Made by a program: the position numbers and the translations under genes. Positions 17,146-26,021 of a DNA stretch of 64,000 bases are shown one piece after another. The notes under the pieces are model-generated. The model ran no database searches. It was given only the letters and a program-made list of their open reading frames with translations, and was not told where the DNA came from. The stretch's first letter is position 1; each line of letters begins with the position of its first letter. Location: NCBI GenBank assembly GCA_964505065.1, contig CAZDGF010000001.1, positions 47,139-111,138 on the forward strand. The letters run 5' to 3'. This stretch comes from JABMMZ01 sp964505065. Lineage in GTDB: Bacteria > Bacteroidota > Bacteroidia > NS11-12g > UBA955.

Positions 17146-17153
17146 CAAATTTA
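17146..17153 (-). promoter_or_regulatory. -7 box of the DUF58 gene, near-leaderless
   Basis: Minus strand TAAATTTG, a perfect TAnnTTTG, ends 6 nt before the ATG at 17139. Confidence 0.5.
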
Positions 17154-17173
17154 ATCAATTTATTGCATAAAAA

Positions 17174-17199
17174 AAGCCTTATAAAAATTTACAAGGCTT
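17174..17199 (-). terminator. Rho-independent terminator after the small lipoprotein gene
   Basis: Stem AAGCCTT (17174-17180) with AAGGCTT (17193-17199), extended by TAAA/TTTA. Read on the minus strand it is followed by a run of seven T. It lies 21 nt past the stop codon at 17221. Confidence 0.75.
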
Positions 17200-17220
17200 A
17201 ATTATATTTAAAAATATTGA

Positions 17221-17757
17221 TTATTTTTTACTCGCTTTTACATCGTAAGTAGCTTTCAATGTTAAGTTCATTGCTGGCAAAGGCTCTGAATTGTTACCTT
17301 TTATTTCATACGTAAAAGTTGAAGCTTTAATATAGTTTGCTAAATTTTCACCTGTATTCACATCAAAAGAAACTGAATTTAAACCATCGGCTACACCTGC
17401 TTTAGAAGCCAATTTTATAGGAGCTAAACCATCAGCAGAAATCCATATTTCAATACTTTCAACGCCATTAAAGTTATCTGTTTGTTGTGGATTTTTAAAA
17501 GCCACATTTGCAGATTTTAATTTTAACTCATCTAAATCATTCAAAGATGCGCCATTTTCTTCAACTTTTTGTTTAAGTTCTGATGTTATAACTGATGAAC
17601 CAAAAGTATTGTTGCCTGTTGTTGATAAAGCCATTGTAGAAAAATCGCCTGAGGAGGCATATTCAAAGTTAACTTTTACAATTTTTTGATGGCAACCACC
17701 CATTAATACAAATGATGTAATTACAAGTGCAGATAATGTTTTGACAATGTTTTTCAT
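17221..17757 (-). CDS. Small predicted lipoprotein, unknown function
   Basis: 178 aa from the ATG giving MKNIVKTLS. The signal peptide ends in FVLMGGC, a lipobox-like site with a Cys that would be lipidated. The rest is hydrophilic and beta-rich, with no motif that I recognise. A longer start at 17784 was rejected because it lies on the -7 box at 17782-17789. It is a single-gene unit: own promoter with both elements and own terminator. It most likely faces the periplasm. Confidence 0.65.
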   Translation of the reverse strand: MKNIVKTLSALVITSFVLMGGCHQKIVKVNFEYASSGDFSTMALSTTGNNTFGSSVITSELKQKVEENGASLNDLDELKLKSANVAFKNPQQTDNFNGVESIEIWISADGLAPIKLASKAGVADGLNSVSFDVNTGENLANYIKASTFTYEIKGNNSEPLPAMNLTLKATYDVKASKK

Positions 17758-17781
17758 ATTATTATAATTTATTATATATGG

Positions 17782-17812
17782 CAAAAGTATGTTTTAATAC
17801 TTGAATTTACAA
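17782..17812 (-). promoter_or_regulatory. Promoter of the small lipoprotein gene
   Basis: Minus strand TTG (17810-17812), 20-nt spacer, TACTTTTG (17782-17789). It excludes the longer start codon. Leader about 20 nt. Confidence 0.6.
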
Positions 17813-17835
17813 AATTTACTTTGTAAACCAATGTT

Positions 17836-18285
17836 TTAACCTTGTAAAAGTGTCTTTAAAATTTCGGAAATAATTTTACCGTCTGCCTTTCCTGCAAGTG
17901 CTTTCATAGCCAATGGCATTACTTTTCCTACTTCTTTCATGCTGCTAACTCCTGTTTCAGCAATAATGGTTTGCAAAGCTTTGGTAATATCCTCTTGGCT
18001 CATTGCTGCTGGCAAATATGTGGCTATTATATCCAATTCTTCTTTTTCTTTTGCGGCTAAATCTGTTCTACCTTCTTTTGTAAAAATTTCTAAACTATCT
18101 TTACGTTGTTTCGCCATTTTCTGCATAGCTTTCATGGCTATTTCGTCAGATATATCTTTGTTGCCGCTTTCTGTTCCTGCTAATAAAAAGGCAGATTTTA
18201 TAGCTCTTATTGCTCTTAATTTTGCCTCATCTTTGGCTTTCATTGCCGATATTAGGTCTTGGTTTATTTGTTCTACGAGGGTCAT
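17836..18285 (-). CDS. GatB/YqeY domain protein
   Basis: 149 aa, full length for stand-alone YqeY proteins, which share the C-terminal tail domain of the amidotransferase GatB. Typical features are KAKDEAKLRAIRAIKSA near the N terminus and TYLPAAMSQEDI in the middle, with the KADGKIISE segment near the end. A tRNA-related role is presumed from the GatB link, without direct proof. The start codon is immediately preceded by a C-rich (mRNA sense) tract and no promoter box was found close by. Confidence 0.88.
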   Translation of the reverse strand: MTLVEQINQDLISAMKAKDEAKLRAIRAIKSAFLLAGTESGNKDISDEIAMKAMQKMAKQRKDSLEIFTKEGRTDLAAKEKEELDIIATYLPAAMSQEDITKALQTIIAETGVSSMKEVGKVMPLAMKALAGKADGKIISEILKTLLQG

Positions 18286-18289
18286 TTTT

Positions 18290-18316
18290 GGGGTTGGGTG
18301 TTTTGGGGACTTGGGG
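18290..18316 (+). repeat. G-rich tract with G-quadruplex pattern
   Basis: Four G runs (GGGG, GGG, GGGG, GGGG) with short loops, in a window that is very AT-rich. G runs continue more loosely to about 18366. It fills the 132-bp gap between comA-like and yqeY genes; on the transcribed RNA it would be C-rich. Confidence 0.45.
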
Positions 18317-18417
18317 AGTTATGAAGACTTGGAGTTGGGAGTTATGATGTTTTGGGGGTTTGGAGTTTAGACGATGAATCGTAGTAATCAATTAAAAAAA
18401 TCAATAAATCCAAAAAT

Positions 18418-19203
18418 CTAAAAATTCGTTTGCTTTTTATCAAGGAAAAAATCAAAGCTATCGCCTCTTAAGCCTAATCGTAAGGTTTCTAATGGTATAA
18501 TTTCGCTTGGGGCTATATTGCCTAAGTTTACATTAGCACCATACAGTTTTATAAACCATACCTGTTGGGCTTTTTGTGGGGCTTCCCATATTACTTTTTC
18601 CAAAGGTATTTTACGCACAATTTCAGCAACCAAACCAGAGCGCACTTCGCCATCGCCTCTAAATAAGCCTACAGTTCCGCTTTCTCTTGCCTCGGCTATT
18701 ACTTTCCACGAGCCAGCCGCAAGTTCTTTTTCCATCATTTCTATCCATTCATAAGGTGGTATTATTTTTTCGGCATCTTTGCTACCTACTTCAGATATTA
18801 CGGTAAAATCTTTAGCCAAAGTATTTATATACTCACATTTCAAATCGTGAGGAATATCCATTGAACCATCACTTACCTCTACATGCTCTAAACCATAGTA
18901 ATCTAATACCCTTCTGTAATCATCAAACTGATTTCGTACCATATAAGCCTCGAATAAAGTACCTCCAAAATAAACTTTAAAACCTGCTCGTTTATAATGT
19001 TCTATTTTTTCTTTTAACTTTGGGGTTACATAGCTTGTACCAAAACCCAATTTCAATAAATCTGTTAAATGGCAGCCATGCTCTATAAAATCAAGTGCTT
19101 CTCTAATGCTTAGTCCTTTATCCATTACCATTGTTAAGCCGCTTTCTCTTGGCTGCTTAGGTCTTTGTGGCAATTGGGTCAATTTAAAAATATCGCTGTT
19201 CAT
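18418..19203 (-). CDS. Phosphosulfolactate synthase-like (ComA family)
   Basis: 261 aa TIM-barrel protein. Family features: RESGLTMVMDKGLSI at the N terminus, LKLGFGTSYVTP, FGGTLFEAYM, and the segment VEVSDGSMDIP. ComA joins sulfite to phosphoenolpyruvate, the first step of archaeal coenzyme M synthesis. Bacteroidota lack methanogenesis, so here it may feed sulfolactate or cysteate, possibly for sulfonolipids; no comB or comC is adjacent. Its start overlaps the TPR gene by 20 bp. The motif match is good but the reaction in this organism is inferred. Confidence 0.78.
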   Translation of the reverse strand: MNSDIFKLTQLPQRPKQPRESGLTMVMDKGLSIREALDFIEHGCHLTDLLKLGFGTSYVTPKLKEKIEHYKRAGFKVYFGGTLFEAYMVRNQFDDYRRVLDYYGLEHVEVSDGSMDIPHDLKCEYINTLAKDFTVISEVGSKDAEKIIPPYEWIEMMEKELAAGSWKVIAEARESGTVGLFRGDGEVRSGLVAEIVRKIPLEKVIWEAPQKAQQVWFIKLYGANVNLGNIAPSEIIPLETLRLGLRGDSFDFFLDKKQTNF

Positions 19204-20647
19204 TGTTGTTGTCTGTGTTATATAGCTGCAAATTTAATTTAAAATATTCGTCTTCAAAGAAAAGATTTGGAGAAAATAATTTTACACTTTCAACTGTATC
19301 ATCATAATCTTTTATTAAGAATTTAACAATCATTTCTTTGTTTCTCATACTTGGCGAATGGGTGTATTTTATTATTTGCTTTACTGTATCCAATTCATTT
19401 TCATAAGCTGCTATATTTTCAACTTCTTCTATCAGTTCATCAAAAAGTTCATCTAACTCACTGTGAAAAAAAATACTGGCAAAATCTTTCCAATGCTCTA
19501 AAAACAATTCTTTATTTTGCTTTCTTATTTTCTTGTACGATGTTATTAATTCGTTTAATTTTCCTAAATCTGCATAGCAAGTAATCAATGCTTTTTGCGA
19601 TGCAAAATCTTCTGGGTCGTCTTTTACCAAACGTTTAAAATAAGGCAATGCTTTAAAGGGCTGCTCATCTACCAAAAAAGAATAACCTAATAAATATTGG
19701 TATTCAGGCAAAAAATCGCCTAAAGTTTTTGCATTTTTTAAATGTAAACGTGCCATTGCAGAATCGCTTAAAGCCAAATAACAACGGGCAATGCACAATT
19801 CAGGATATACATCGCCTTCGTTTTTTTTGCATAATTTATAGTTTTCTATTGCTTTTAAATAATCCTCTTTACTTTCGTAAATACTGGCTTGACTAAAAAA
19901 GGCATTTTTTGAATTTTTATTTACCAAACCCGAGTATTCGTAAGCATTTAAAGCCTCCTCTTGGTTGCCATTTATTTCGTAAAACCTGCCCAATTGTAGC
20001 CAAGTATTGTAAGAGTATGGCTCTATATCTGTTCTATTTTTAAAATATGTTACAGCTGCTGTATAAGTGCCATTGGCTATAAAATTTAAGCCCAATTGGG
20101 TAAATAGCATTTCATTTTCATTGAATTTTGTCAATGCTTTTTCTATCAGTTTATTGGCTCTGTCGTTTTCATTGTTTTGACACAACATTTGCGCATAATT
20201 AACATATACTTCTACCAAAAAATCTTCATCGGCATGTAAAAGTGCTAATTTAAAAGCTGCTTCCGATTCTTCAAAACTATCTATATCGGTTAAAATTAAA
20301 CCTTCAATATTGTAAATTAATGCCTCGTAAGGGGCTATTGTTTTTGCTTTATCAAGCAATTCGAGGGCTTTGTTTATATCTTTATTTTTCCAATATATTT
20401 CTGCTTTTTCTATCATTAATTCAACATTGCTGGGATATAAGGTTAAGCCATGTTCAATAATTTCTAATTGCTCAGCTTTTTTGCCTTGCATTAAAAAATG
20501 ATAGGATAAATTTTCTATGTCTTCTTCTGTAAAATAAGCTCCTTCATTGTTTTTAAAACTTTCATATTTTTTTAATGCCGCTTCAATATTTATTTCATCA
20601 AATAAATCATCAAACCCTTCTTCTTCATCTTCAAAATCATCAAACAT
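19184..20647 (-). CDS. TPR-repeat protein
   Basis: 487 aa. A very acidic N terminus (DDFEDEEEGFDDLFDE) is followed by about ten tetratricopeptide repeats; examples are NKALELLDKAKTIAPYEA and TYFKNRTDIEPYSYNTW. Cytosolic, with no signal peptide or membrane segment. TPR proteins act as protein-binding scaffolds; the partner is unknown. It has its own -7 box and overlaps the comA-like gene by 20 bp, so the two are cotranscribed. Confidence 0.85.
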   Translation of the reverse strand: MFDDFEDEEEGFDDLFDEINIEAALKKYESFKNNEGAYFTEEDIENLSYHFLMQGKKAEQLEIIEHGLTLYPSNVELMIEKAEIYWKNKDINKALELLDKAKTIAPYEALIYNIEGLILTDIDSFEESEAAFKLALLHADEDFLVEVYVNYAQMLCQNNENDRANKLIEKALTKFNENEMLFTQLGLNFIANGTYTAAVTYFKNRTDIEPYSYNTWLQLGRFYEINGNQEEALNAYEYSGLVNKNSKNAFFSQASIYESKEDYLKAIENYKLCKKNEGDVYPELCIARCYLALSDSAMARLHLKNAKTLGDFLPEYQYLLGYSFLVDEQPFKALPYFKRLVKDDPEDFASQKALITCYADLGKLNELITSYKKIRKQNKELFLEHWKDFASIFFHSELDELFDELIEEVENIAAYENELDTVKQIIKYTHSPSMRNKEMIVKFLIKDYDDTVESVKLFSPNLFFEDEYFKLNLQLYNTDNNNEQRYF

Positions 20648-20671
20648 AAATTAATCTTAATTTTATCTATA

Positions 20672-20679
20672 CAAAAGTA
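20672..20679 (-). promoter_or_regulatory. -7 box of the TPR-comA transcript
   Basis: Minus strand TACTTTTG. It lies 24 nt upstream of the ATG at 20647. The divergent M1 gene has its own box at 20731-20738. Confidence 0.5.
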
Positions 20680-20730
20680 ATACAAAAATTGAATGCTTTA
20701 TTAAGATATTATACACTCAAAAACTTAATG

Positions 20731-20738
20731 TACTTTTG
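20731..20738 (+). promoter_or_regulatory. -7 box of the first M1 peptidase gene, near-leaderless
   Basis: TACTTTTG followed by only five nucleotides (CCCTA) and then ATG at 20744. Confidence 0.55.
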
Positions 20739-20743
20739 CCCTA

Positions 20744-23584
20744 ATGAAATTGAATGCAATAAGCACTTTAATATTTTGTTTTTTAACTATAAAAAGCTAT
20801 AGCCAGCAAGCTATTTGGCAGCAAAGGGTAGATAATATTATTAATGTAAAACTTTTGCCAAGCAGCCAAACATTGGAGGCAGATATTACAATAAAATACA
20901 TTAACAATTCGCCCAATACTTTAAAATCTATATGGCTTCATATTTGGCCCAATGCCTACAAAAACAATGAAACTGAATTTGCAAAACAATTTTTAAAAAA
21001 TGGCAATACAGCTTTTCATTTTAGCCAAGAAGAAGACAAAGGTTTTATTGAAAAATTAGATTTTAAATGCAATAATGAAACTTTAATTTGGCATTACCAC
21101 CCGCAATATATAGATGTAGTAGAAGTAATTTTAAACCAAGCATTGCAAAGTGGGGATAGCATTGAAATAAAAACACCTTTTAATGTAAAATTACCCAAAG
21201 TATTCTCCAGAAGTGGTGTTGAAAAAGGTTTTTTTTCTGTTACACAATGGTACCCTAAGCCTGCTGTGTACGATGTAAATGGGTGGAACATAATGCCCTA
21301 CCTTGACCAAGGCGAGTTTTATAGCGAATTTGGACAATTCAAAGTAAATATAACTGTGCCTGAAAATTATATGGTGGCAGCTACAGGCAATTTAGAAACA
21401 CAAAGCGAATATGAAAACATAAAAAACTACTCCCCTCAAAATTTTAGACATAAAACCAATACTTACAAAACCTTAACTTATACTGAAAACAATGTGCACG
21501 ATTTTGCTTGGTTTGCAGATACTTGTTTTAAAATTCATCAATCAAAAGTAAAGTTAAATAAAAATGATAGCGTAATTACTTGGTTATTTAAAAGCAGCAA
21601 TTCCAAAAAATCTTTCCCTCATAAGGGAAATATAATGAATCCAATTAATAGAGCAATAACATTTTATAGTAAAAACGTAGGCAACTATCCTTACAAAAAT
21701 TGCATGGTTGTAATTGGTCCTTTAGAAGCAGGTGGAGGCATGGAATACCCAACTATTACAATTTGCGATTTGTATAATCCTGGCTTAATTATGCACGAGG
21801 TAGGACACAATTGGTTTCAAGGAATGTTGGGAACAAATGAGCGCCAATACCCTTGGATGGACGAAAGTATCAATACTTTTTTCGAGGAAAATTACAAAAC
21901 CGATAGTACCTTTTTTAAAGATTTTAACCCTAATAAATGGGGCTATAGATACGAAGATTTGGCAAACTATTTATATGCAGCAGAGCAAGGTTTAGCGCAA
22001 CCTTTGGGTTTAAAATCAGATAGTTTTACAAACTTAAATTATGGCTGTGTGGTGTATGGCAAAGGACCTGTTATGTTTAGTTATTTAAAAGAAAAATTGG
22101 GCGATTCTATGTTTGCTAATTGTGTAAAAAATTATTTTAAAACTTGGCAATACAAACACCCCTTGCCTAAAGATATGCAGCAAAGTTTTGAACGCACAAG
22201 TGGCAAAAATTTAGATTGTTTTTTTACAGAACTAATGAACGATAACCATACTATTGACTATGTAAAACGAAAACATAAAGATACCATTAAAAATGCGCCA
22301 TTATTAAGCCAATTTATCAAACAGAATAATATTAAAAACGTAACCATTGGCGGCTATTTGCCCGAAAGAAACTACAACAACAATGGGCAAAAAAGTAGCA
22401 TTGTAAAACTGCATTTATTTTGGCAAAAGCCTGTGTTTAATAGAACAGAACATATCAATATTACCCCAATATTGGGCTATAATTATTATGATAAATTTTA
22501 TTTGGGTGCTGCTATTTTTAACCGCACTATGTTTAGAAAAAAAATGGAATACTCTCTCCTACCCGCTTATGCTTTTGGCAGCAAAACAATGGTAGGCTAT
22601 GGTAAACTTAATTTTAGGTTTTTACCCCTAAACAAAAAAATATACAAAATAGAAACAGGCATACAAGGGCAAAAATTTGGTATAAATACCAATCAATATT
22701 ATAGACTAAACCCCTATTTGCAATTTAATTTTAAACATAAAAACATAGCTACTAAAACCATTGAAAATAATTTATTGATTAACCTTTATCATATAGGCTT
22801 ACTACAATCGCAATATTTTTATTTAGACTCTAACAATCAAAAAGTATTTCAAAACCTTAACCCTAATGCTTTTATGAATGTTGTAAAAGCAAGCTACCAA
22901 TTTGAAAACAAGCATAAAATAAACAATTGGGGCTTTGCCACGCATTTGGAGTATGGCTATAATTATAAATTCAATCCAATGGCTACGCAATATGGCAAAA
23001 CTTGGCTAACAGGAAAATACCATTACCAATATGCTAAAAATAAGTATTTGCAAACAGATATTATGGCAGGTGTATTTTTATTTACAAAAGGAAATATTGC
23101 TATGCAGCAATTTTTTGTAGGTGGCAATAATGCCGCTACAGATTATTTATACAACGAAGCCACCATTAGCCGTAGCGAAAATGCTTTGAGTAAAAATTTA
23201 ATTGGACACCAAATAACCAATAGCCGAAACAATATGCGCAATATTTTTAATATAGCCTATAACGATAAATGGCTTATTAGCTGCAACAACGAGGTTTCGC
23301 TACCTGGTATAATTCCTTTAAATATATATGCCGATTTTGCTTATGCGCAATCTACATTTATAAATGGCAATACAGGGCAAATAAACTACAACCCTGCCGA
23401 GCTATACACAACCGTAGGCTTGGTTTTACCCATTTATAAAAATGTTTTTGAACTATTTGCACCTATATACAAAAGCAAACAATTTGATACGTTTAAAAAC
23501 TATAATTTTGCAGAAAACATTGGTTTTAAACTAAATTTGAATGCCTTGCACCCTTTTGGAATTTGGGATAATTTGAAAGATTAG
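20744..23584 (+). CDS. M1-family metallopeptidase with barrel-like C-terminal half
   Basis: 946 aa. A signal peptide ends near SYSQ. The M1 catalytic domain carries GGGMEYPT, H351-E-V-G-H355 and, 18 residues on, E374 in WMDESINTFFE, so the zinc site is complete. From about residue 570 the sequence turns into short strands of alternating polar and aromatic residues (for example HLEYGYNYKFNP, GKYHYQYAKNKYL) up to the end, as in outer-membrane barrels. It would be a surface-anchored aminopeptidase or an inactive relative used as a scaffold. The gene has its own promoter. A paralogue of 1038 aa lies at 45771-48887. Confidence 0.82.
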   Translation: MKLNAISTLIFCFLTIKSYSQQAIWQQRVDNIINVKLLPSSQTLEADITIKYINNSPNTLKSIWLHIWPNAYKNNETEFAKQFLKNGNTAFHFSQEEDKGFIEKLDFKCNNETLIWHYHPQYIDVVEVILNQALQSGDSIEIKTPFNVKLPKVFSRSGVEKGFFSVTQWYPKPAVYDVNGWNIMPYLDQGEFYSEFGQFKVNITVPENYMVAATGNLETQSEYENIKNYSPQNFRHKTNTYKTLTYTENNVHDFAWFADTCFKIHQSKVKLNKNDSVITWLFKSSNSKKSFPHKGNIMNPINRAITFYSKNVGNYPYKNCMVVIGPLEAGGGMEYPTITICDLYNPGLIMHEVGHNWFQGMLGTNERQYPWMDESINTFFEENYKTDSTFFKDFNPNKWGYRYEDLANYLYAAEQGLAQPLGLKSDSFTNLNYGCVVYGKGPVMFSYLKEKLGDSMFANCVKNYFKTWQYKHPLPKDMQQSFERTSGKNLDCFFTELMNDNHTIDYVKRKHKDTIKNAPLLSQFIKQNNIKNVTIGGYLPERNYNNNGQKSSIVKLHLFWQKPVFNRTEHINITPILGYNYYDKFYLGAAIFNRTMFRKKMEYSLLPAYAFGSKTMVGYGKLNFRFLPLNKKIYKIETGIQGQKFGINTNQYYRLNPYLQFNFKHKNIATKTIENNLLINLYHIGLLQSQYFYLDSNNQKVFQNLNPNAFMNVVKASYQFENKHKINNWGFATHLEYGYNYKFNPMATQYGKTWLTGKYHYQYAKNKYLQTDIMAGVFLFTKGNIAMQQFFVGGNNAATDYLYNEATISRSENALSKNLIGHQITNSRNNMRNIFNIAYNDKWLISCNNEVSLPGIIPLNIYADFAYAQSTFINGNTGQINYNPAELYTTVGLVLPIYKNVFELFAPIYKSKQFDTFKNYNFAENIGFKLNLNALHPFGIWDNLKD

Positions 23585-23802
23585 GGGAAAGGAGTTAAGA
23601 TTTAGGGGATAGGATATAGGGGAAATGTCTTGTCCTAAAATAGGTTTACACAAAAAAGGTAAAATGAAGAGTAAATTATAAACAATACCCCTATAAACAC
23701 GCCATTTGAAGCAATTCGATTGGTCTAATTCATATAAATGGATTCATTTATCATAATTTGATTAGTCTAACTATTAAAGATAAAGGGAATATCCACCTAC
23801 CC
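23585..23802. other. Gap between convergent genes, with direct repeats and a small hairpin
   Basis: No gene is seen. A 12-base motif, GATTGGTCTAAT at 23718-23729 and GATTAGTCTAAC at 23760-23771, flanks a hairpin ATAAATG/CATTTAT (23734-23740 with 23745-23751). Further left, TGTCCTAAAATAGGTTTACA contains a short palindrome and looks like an insertion-sequence end, but no transposase remains. Interpretation is weak. Confidence 0.3.
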
Positions 23803-25797
23803 TTACTTCCCAACCATCGCCAAAAATTCATCTTCCGATAAAATAGTTATCTTTAGCTGAATGGCTTTTTCTAACTTGGCTGGTCCCATATTTTCACCTG
23901 CTATTACAAAATCTGTTTTACTTGTAATGCCACTTGCATTTTTGCCACCATTGGCTTCTACCATGGCTTTTATTTCATCTCTGCTATATTTATTAAAAAC
24001 ACCAGAAATAACTACGGCTTTTCCTGAAAGTATATATGATTCTAAAACCAATGCTTTAGCCGTATTTTCAAATTGCAAACCTGCTAGCTTTAGTTTTTCT
24101 ATCATTTCTAAATGCGCAGGGTTTTTAAAATAATCCAATAAAGAAAGGGCTATGCGCTCGCCTATTTCATCTACTTGCATCAGTTCTTCGTAAGTAGCCG
24201 TTTGCAATTGCTCAATGGTTTTAAATTTGGCTGCCAATTTTTTTGCAACAGTTTCACCAACAAAACGAATTCCCAAGCCGAATAACACTCTTTGGTAAGG
24301 AATTTGGGTAGAGGCTTTTAAGCCATCAATTAAATTTTGTGCCGATTTTTCTGCCATACGCTCCAATTGTAGCACATCTTCAAATTTCAATTGGTATAAA
24401 TCGGCAATATTTTTTACCAAACCTTGGTTATACAATAGCTGAATGGTTTCCTCGCCCAAGCCATTTATATCCATTGCTTTTCTCGAAATAAAATGTTGCA
24501 TTTTGCCTACCACTTGCGGTGGGCAGCCATCTTCGTTGGGGCAATAGTGGTTTGCCTCTCCTTCTTGTCGCACAAGGGCTGTGCTGCACTCTGGGCAGTG
24601 CGTAATATATTGATGAACGGGCAATTCTGCGTTTCTTTTTTCTAAATTTACGCCTGTAATTTTGGGTATTATTTCGCCCCCTTTTTCTACAAAAACATAA
24701 TCGCCCACACGCACATCTAAACGCTCTATTTCGTTGGCATTGTGCAGCGATGCTCTTTTTACGGTAGTGCCTAAAAGTGCTACAGGCTGTAGGTTTGCCA
24801 CAGGGGTTATAGCCCCAGTGCGCCCCACTTGATAAACAATGCTTAATAATTGTGTACAAGCTGCTTCTGTCTTAAACTTATATGCCATAGCCCAACGTGG
24901 ACTTTTAGCAGTAAAACCCAGCTCCTCGCGTTGGTAGTAATCGTTTATTTTTATAACCACACCATCTATATCGTAGCTCAAATTTTTGCGTTCTTTATCC
25001 CAATAATTGATAAAATTAAAAACTTCATCAATAGAATGGCAAAGCTTGGTTTCTTTACTTGTTTGTAAGCCCCAATTTTTCATGGCTTCAAGGCTTTCAA
25101 AATGTGTTCTTATGGTTTCATTTTTTTCTATCAATTGGTACAAATAAATATCCAACGGACGTTTGGCAACATCGGCACTATTTTGCAATTTTAATGTACC
25201 AGAGGCTACATTTCGTGGATTGGCATACAATGTTTCGCCCTCCAATGCTCTTTTTTCATTCAGTTTATCAAAAGCATTGCGGTGCATAAATATTTCGCCA
25301 CGCACCTCAAATTCATTGGGATAATTGCCTTCTAATTGTGTATTTAATGCTTTAATGGTTTTTACATTATCGGTAACAATATCGCCTTTTGTACCATCGC
25401 CACGGGTTACGGCTGTTGCCAATTGCCCTTTTTGGAAATGTAAACTTATAGATAATCCGTCAAATTTAAGTTCGCAAACGTATTGGTAGTTTGTATGCCC
25501 CAATTGTTTATAAATTCTTTGGTCAAAATCTCTTAACTCGCTCTCATTGTAAGTATTGCCCAAGCTAAGCATTGGGTATTGGTGGGTAAAAGTTTCAAAA
25601 TTTTTATTAATAGCCCCTCCTACTTTTTGCGTTGGCGAATTAGCCGAAAAATACTGCGGATTTTCTTTTTCTAATGCAATTAATTCTTCTAAAAGTTTAT
25701 CAAATTCATAATCAGAAATGGTAGGCTGTGCCAGCACATAATAGTTGTAATTGTGAGTGTTTAATAAGGTTCGTAATGCCTCTATTCTTTCTTTCAT
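23803..25797 (-). CDS. ligA: NAD-dependent DNA ligase
   Basis: 664 aa, standard LigA length. The order is complete: Ia domain with YDYYVLAQPT-like start (NYNYYVLAQPTISDYEFD), adenylation domain with the nucleophile Lys in CELKFDGLS, OB fold, a four-Cys zinc finger (CPECSTALVR...NHYCPNEDGC), helix-hairpin-helix repeats, and C-terminal BRCT domain (ILSGKAVVISGVF). Seals nicks in replication and repair. The ATG lies 7 nt after a perfect -7 box, so the message should be almost leaderless. Confidence 0.96.
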   Translation of the reverse strand: MKERIEALRTLLNTHNYNYYVLAQPTISDYEFDKLLEELIALEKENPQYFSANSPTQKVGGAINKNFETFTHQYPMLSLGNTYNESELRDFDQRIYKQLGHTNYQYVCELKFDGLSISLHFQKGQLATAVTRGDGTKGDIVTDNVKTIKALNTQLEGNYPNEFEVRGEIFMHRNAFDKLNEKRALEGETLYANPRNVASGTLKLQNSADVAKRPLDIYLYQLIEKNETIRTHFESLEAMKNWGLQTSKETKLCHSIDEVFNFINYWDKERKNLSYDIDGVVIKINDYYQREELGFTAKSPRWAMAYKFKTEAACTQLLSIVYQVGRTGAITPVANLQPVALLGTTVKRASLHNANEIERLDVRVGDYVFVEKGGEIIPKITGVNLEKRNAELPVHQYITHCPECSTALVRQEGEANHYCPNEDGCPPQVVGKMQHFISRKAMDINGLGEETIQLLYNQGLVKNIADLYQLKFEDVLQLERMAEKSAQNLIDGLKASTQIPYQRVLFGLGIRFVGETVAKKLAAKFKTIEQLQTATYEELMQVDEIGERIALSLLDYFKNPAHLEMIEKLKLAGLQFENTAKALVLESYILSGKAVVISGVFNKYSRDEIKAMVEANGGKNASGITSKTDFVIAGENMGPAKLEKAIQLKITILSEDEFLAMVGK

Positions 25798-25804
25798 GGG
25801 GTAG

Positions 25805-25812
25805 CAAAATTA
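25805..25812 (-). promoter_or_regulatory. -7 box of ligA, near-leaderless
   Basis: Minus strand TAATTTTG ends 7 nt before the ligA ATG at 25797. A second identical box points the other way at 25855-25862. Confidence 0.55.
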
Positions 25813-25854
25813 AAGAATTTAGGTATAATTAATTTATATTGATACAAATAATTG

Positions 25855-25862
25855 TAATTTTG
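25855..25862 (+). promoter_or_regulatory. -7 box ahead of the small ORF and miaA
   Basis: TAATTTTG on the plus strand, 4 nt before an ATG (25867) and about 160 nt before miaA. It could serve both. Confidence 0.45.
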
Positions 25863-25866
25863 AGGC

Positions 25867-25983
25867 ATGAACCACAAAGTAACAGACGATAAAAAAATTG
25901 TTGTAAAAGGCAAAGAAAAATTTGAACTTAAAAATTTTGAAGGCTATTATCAAGATAGGCTTTATTTGTCAATATTTATTTAG
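25867..25983 (+). CDS. Possible small protein of 38 aa
   Basis: A short frame starting ATG 4 nt after a perfect -7 box, the same spacing as real leaderless genes here. The product, 38 aa, is rich in Lys and Asp with an aromatic C terminus (GYYQDRLYLSIFI). It has no recognised domain. It lies 38 bp before miaA and could be a leader peptide for it, a remnant of a longer gene, or chance. Confidence is low. Confidence 0.3.
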   Translation: MNHKVTDDKKIVVKGKEKFELKNFEGYYQDRLYLSIFI

Positions 25984-26021
25984 AAAAAATGTAGCAATTT
26001 AATTTGGTTTTATAATTTTAA

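Noticed and set aside
23585..23802. Insertion-sequence end
   Set aside because: A short palindrome and direct repeats recall an IS end, but no transposase or second end was found, so it is listed only as an unexplained gap.
24428..24859. A 143-codon minus-strand frame inside ligA, rich in Arg and Cys
   Set aside because: It is another frame of the same strand as ligA, whose zinc finger and adenylation motifs are clear.
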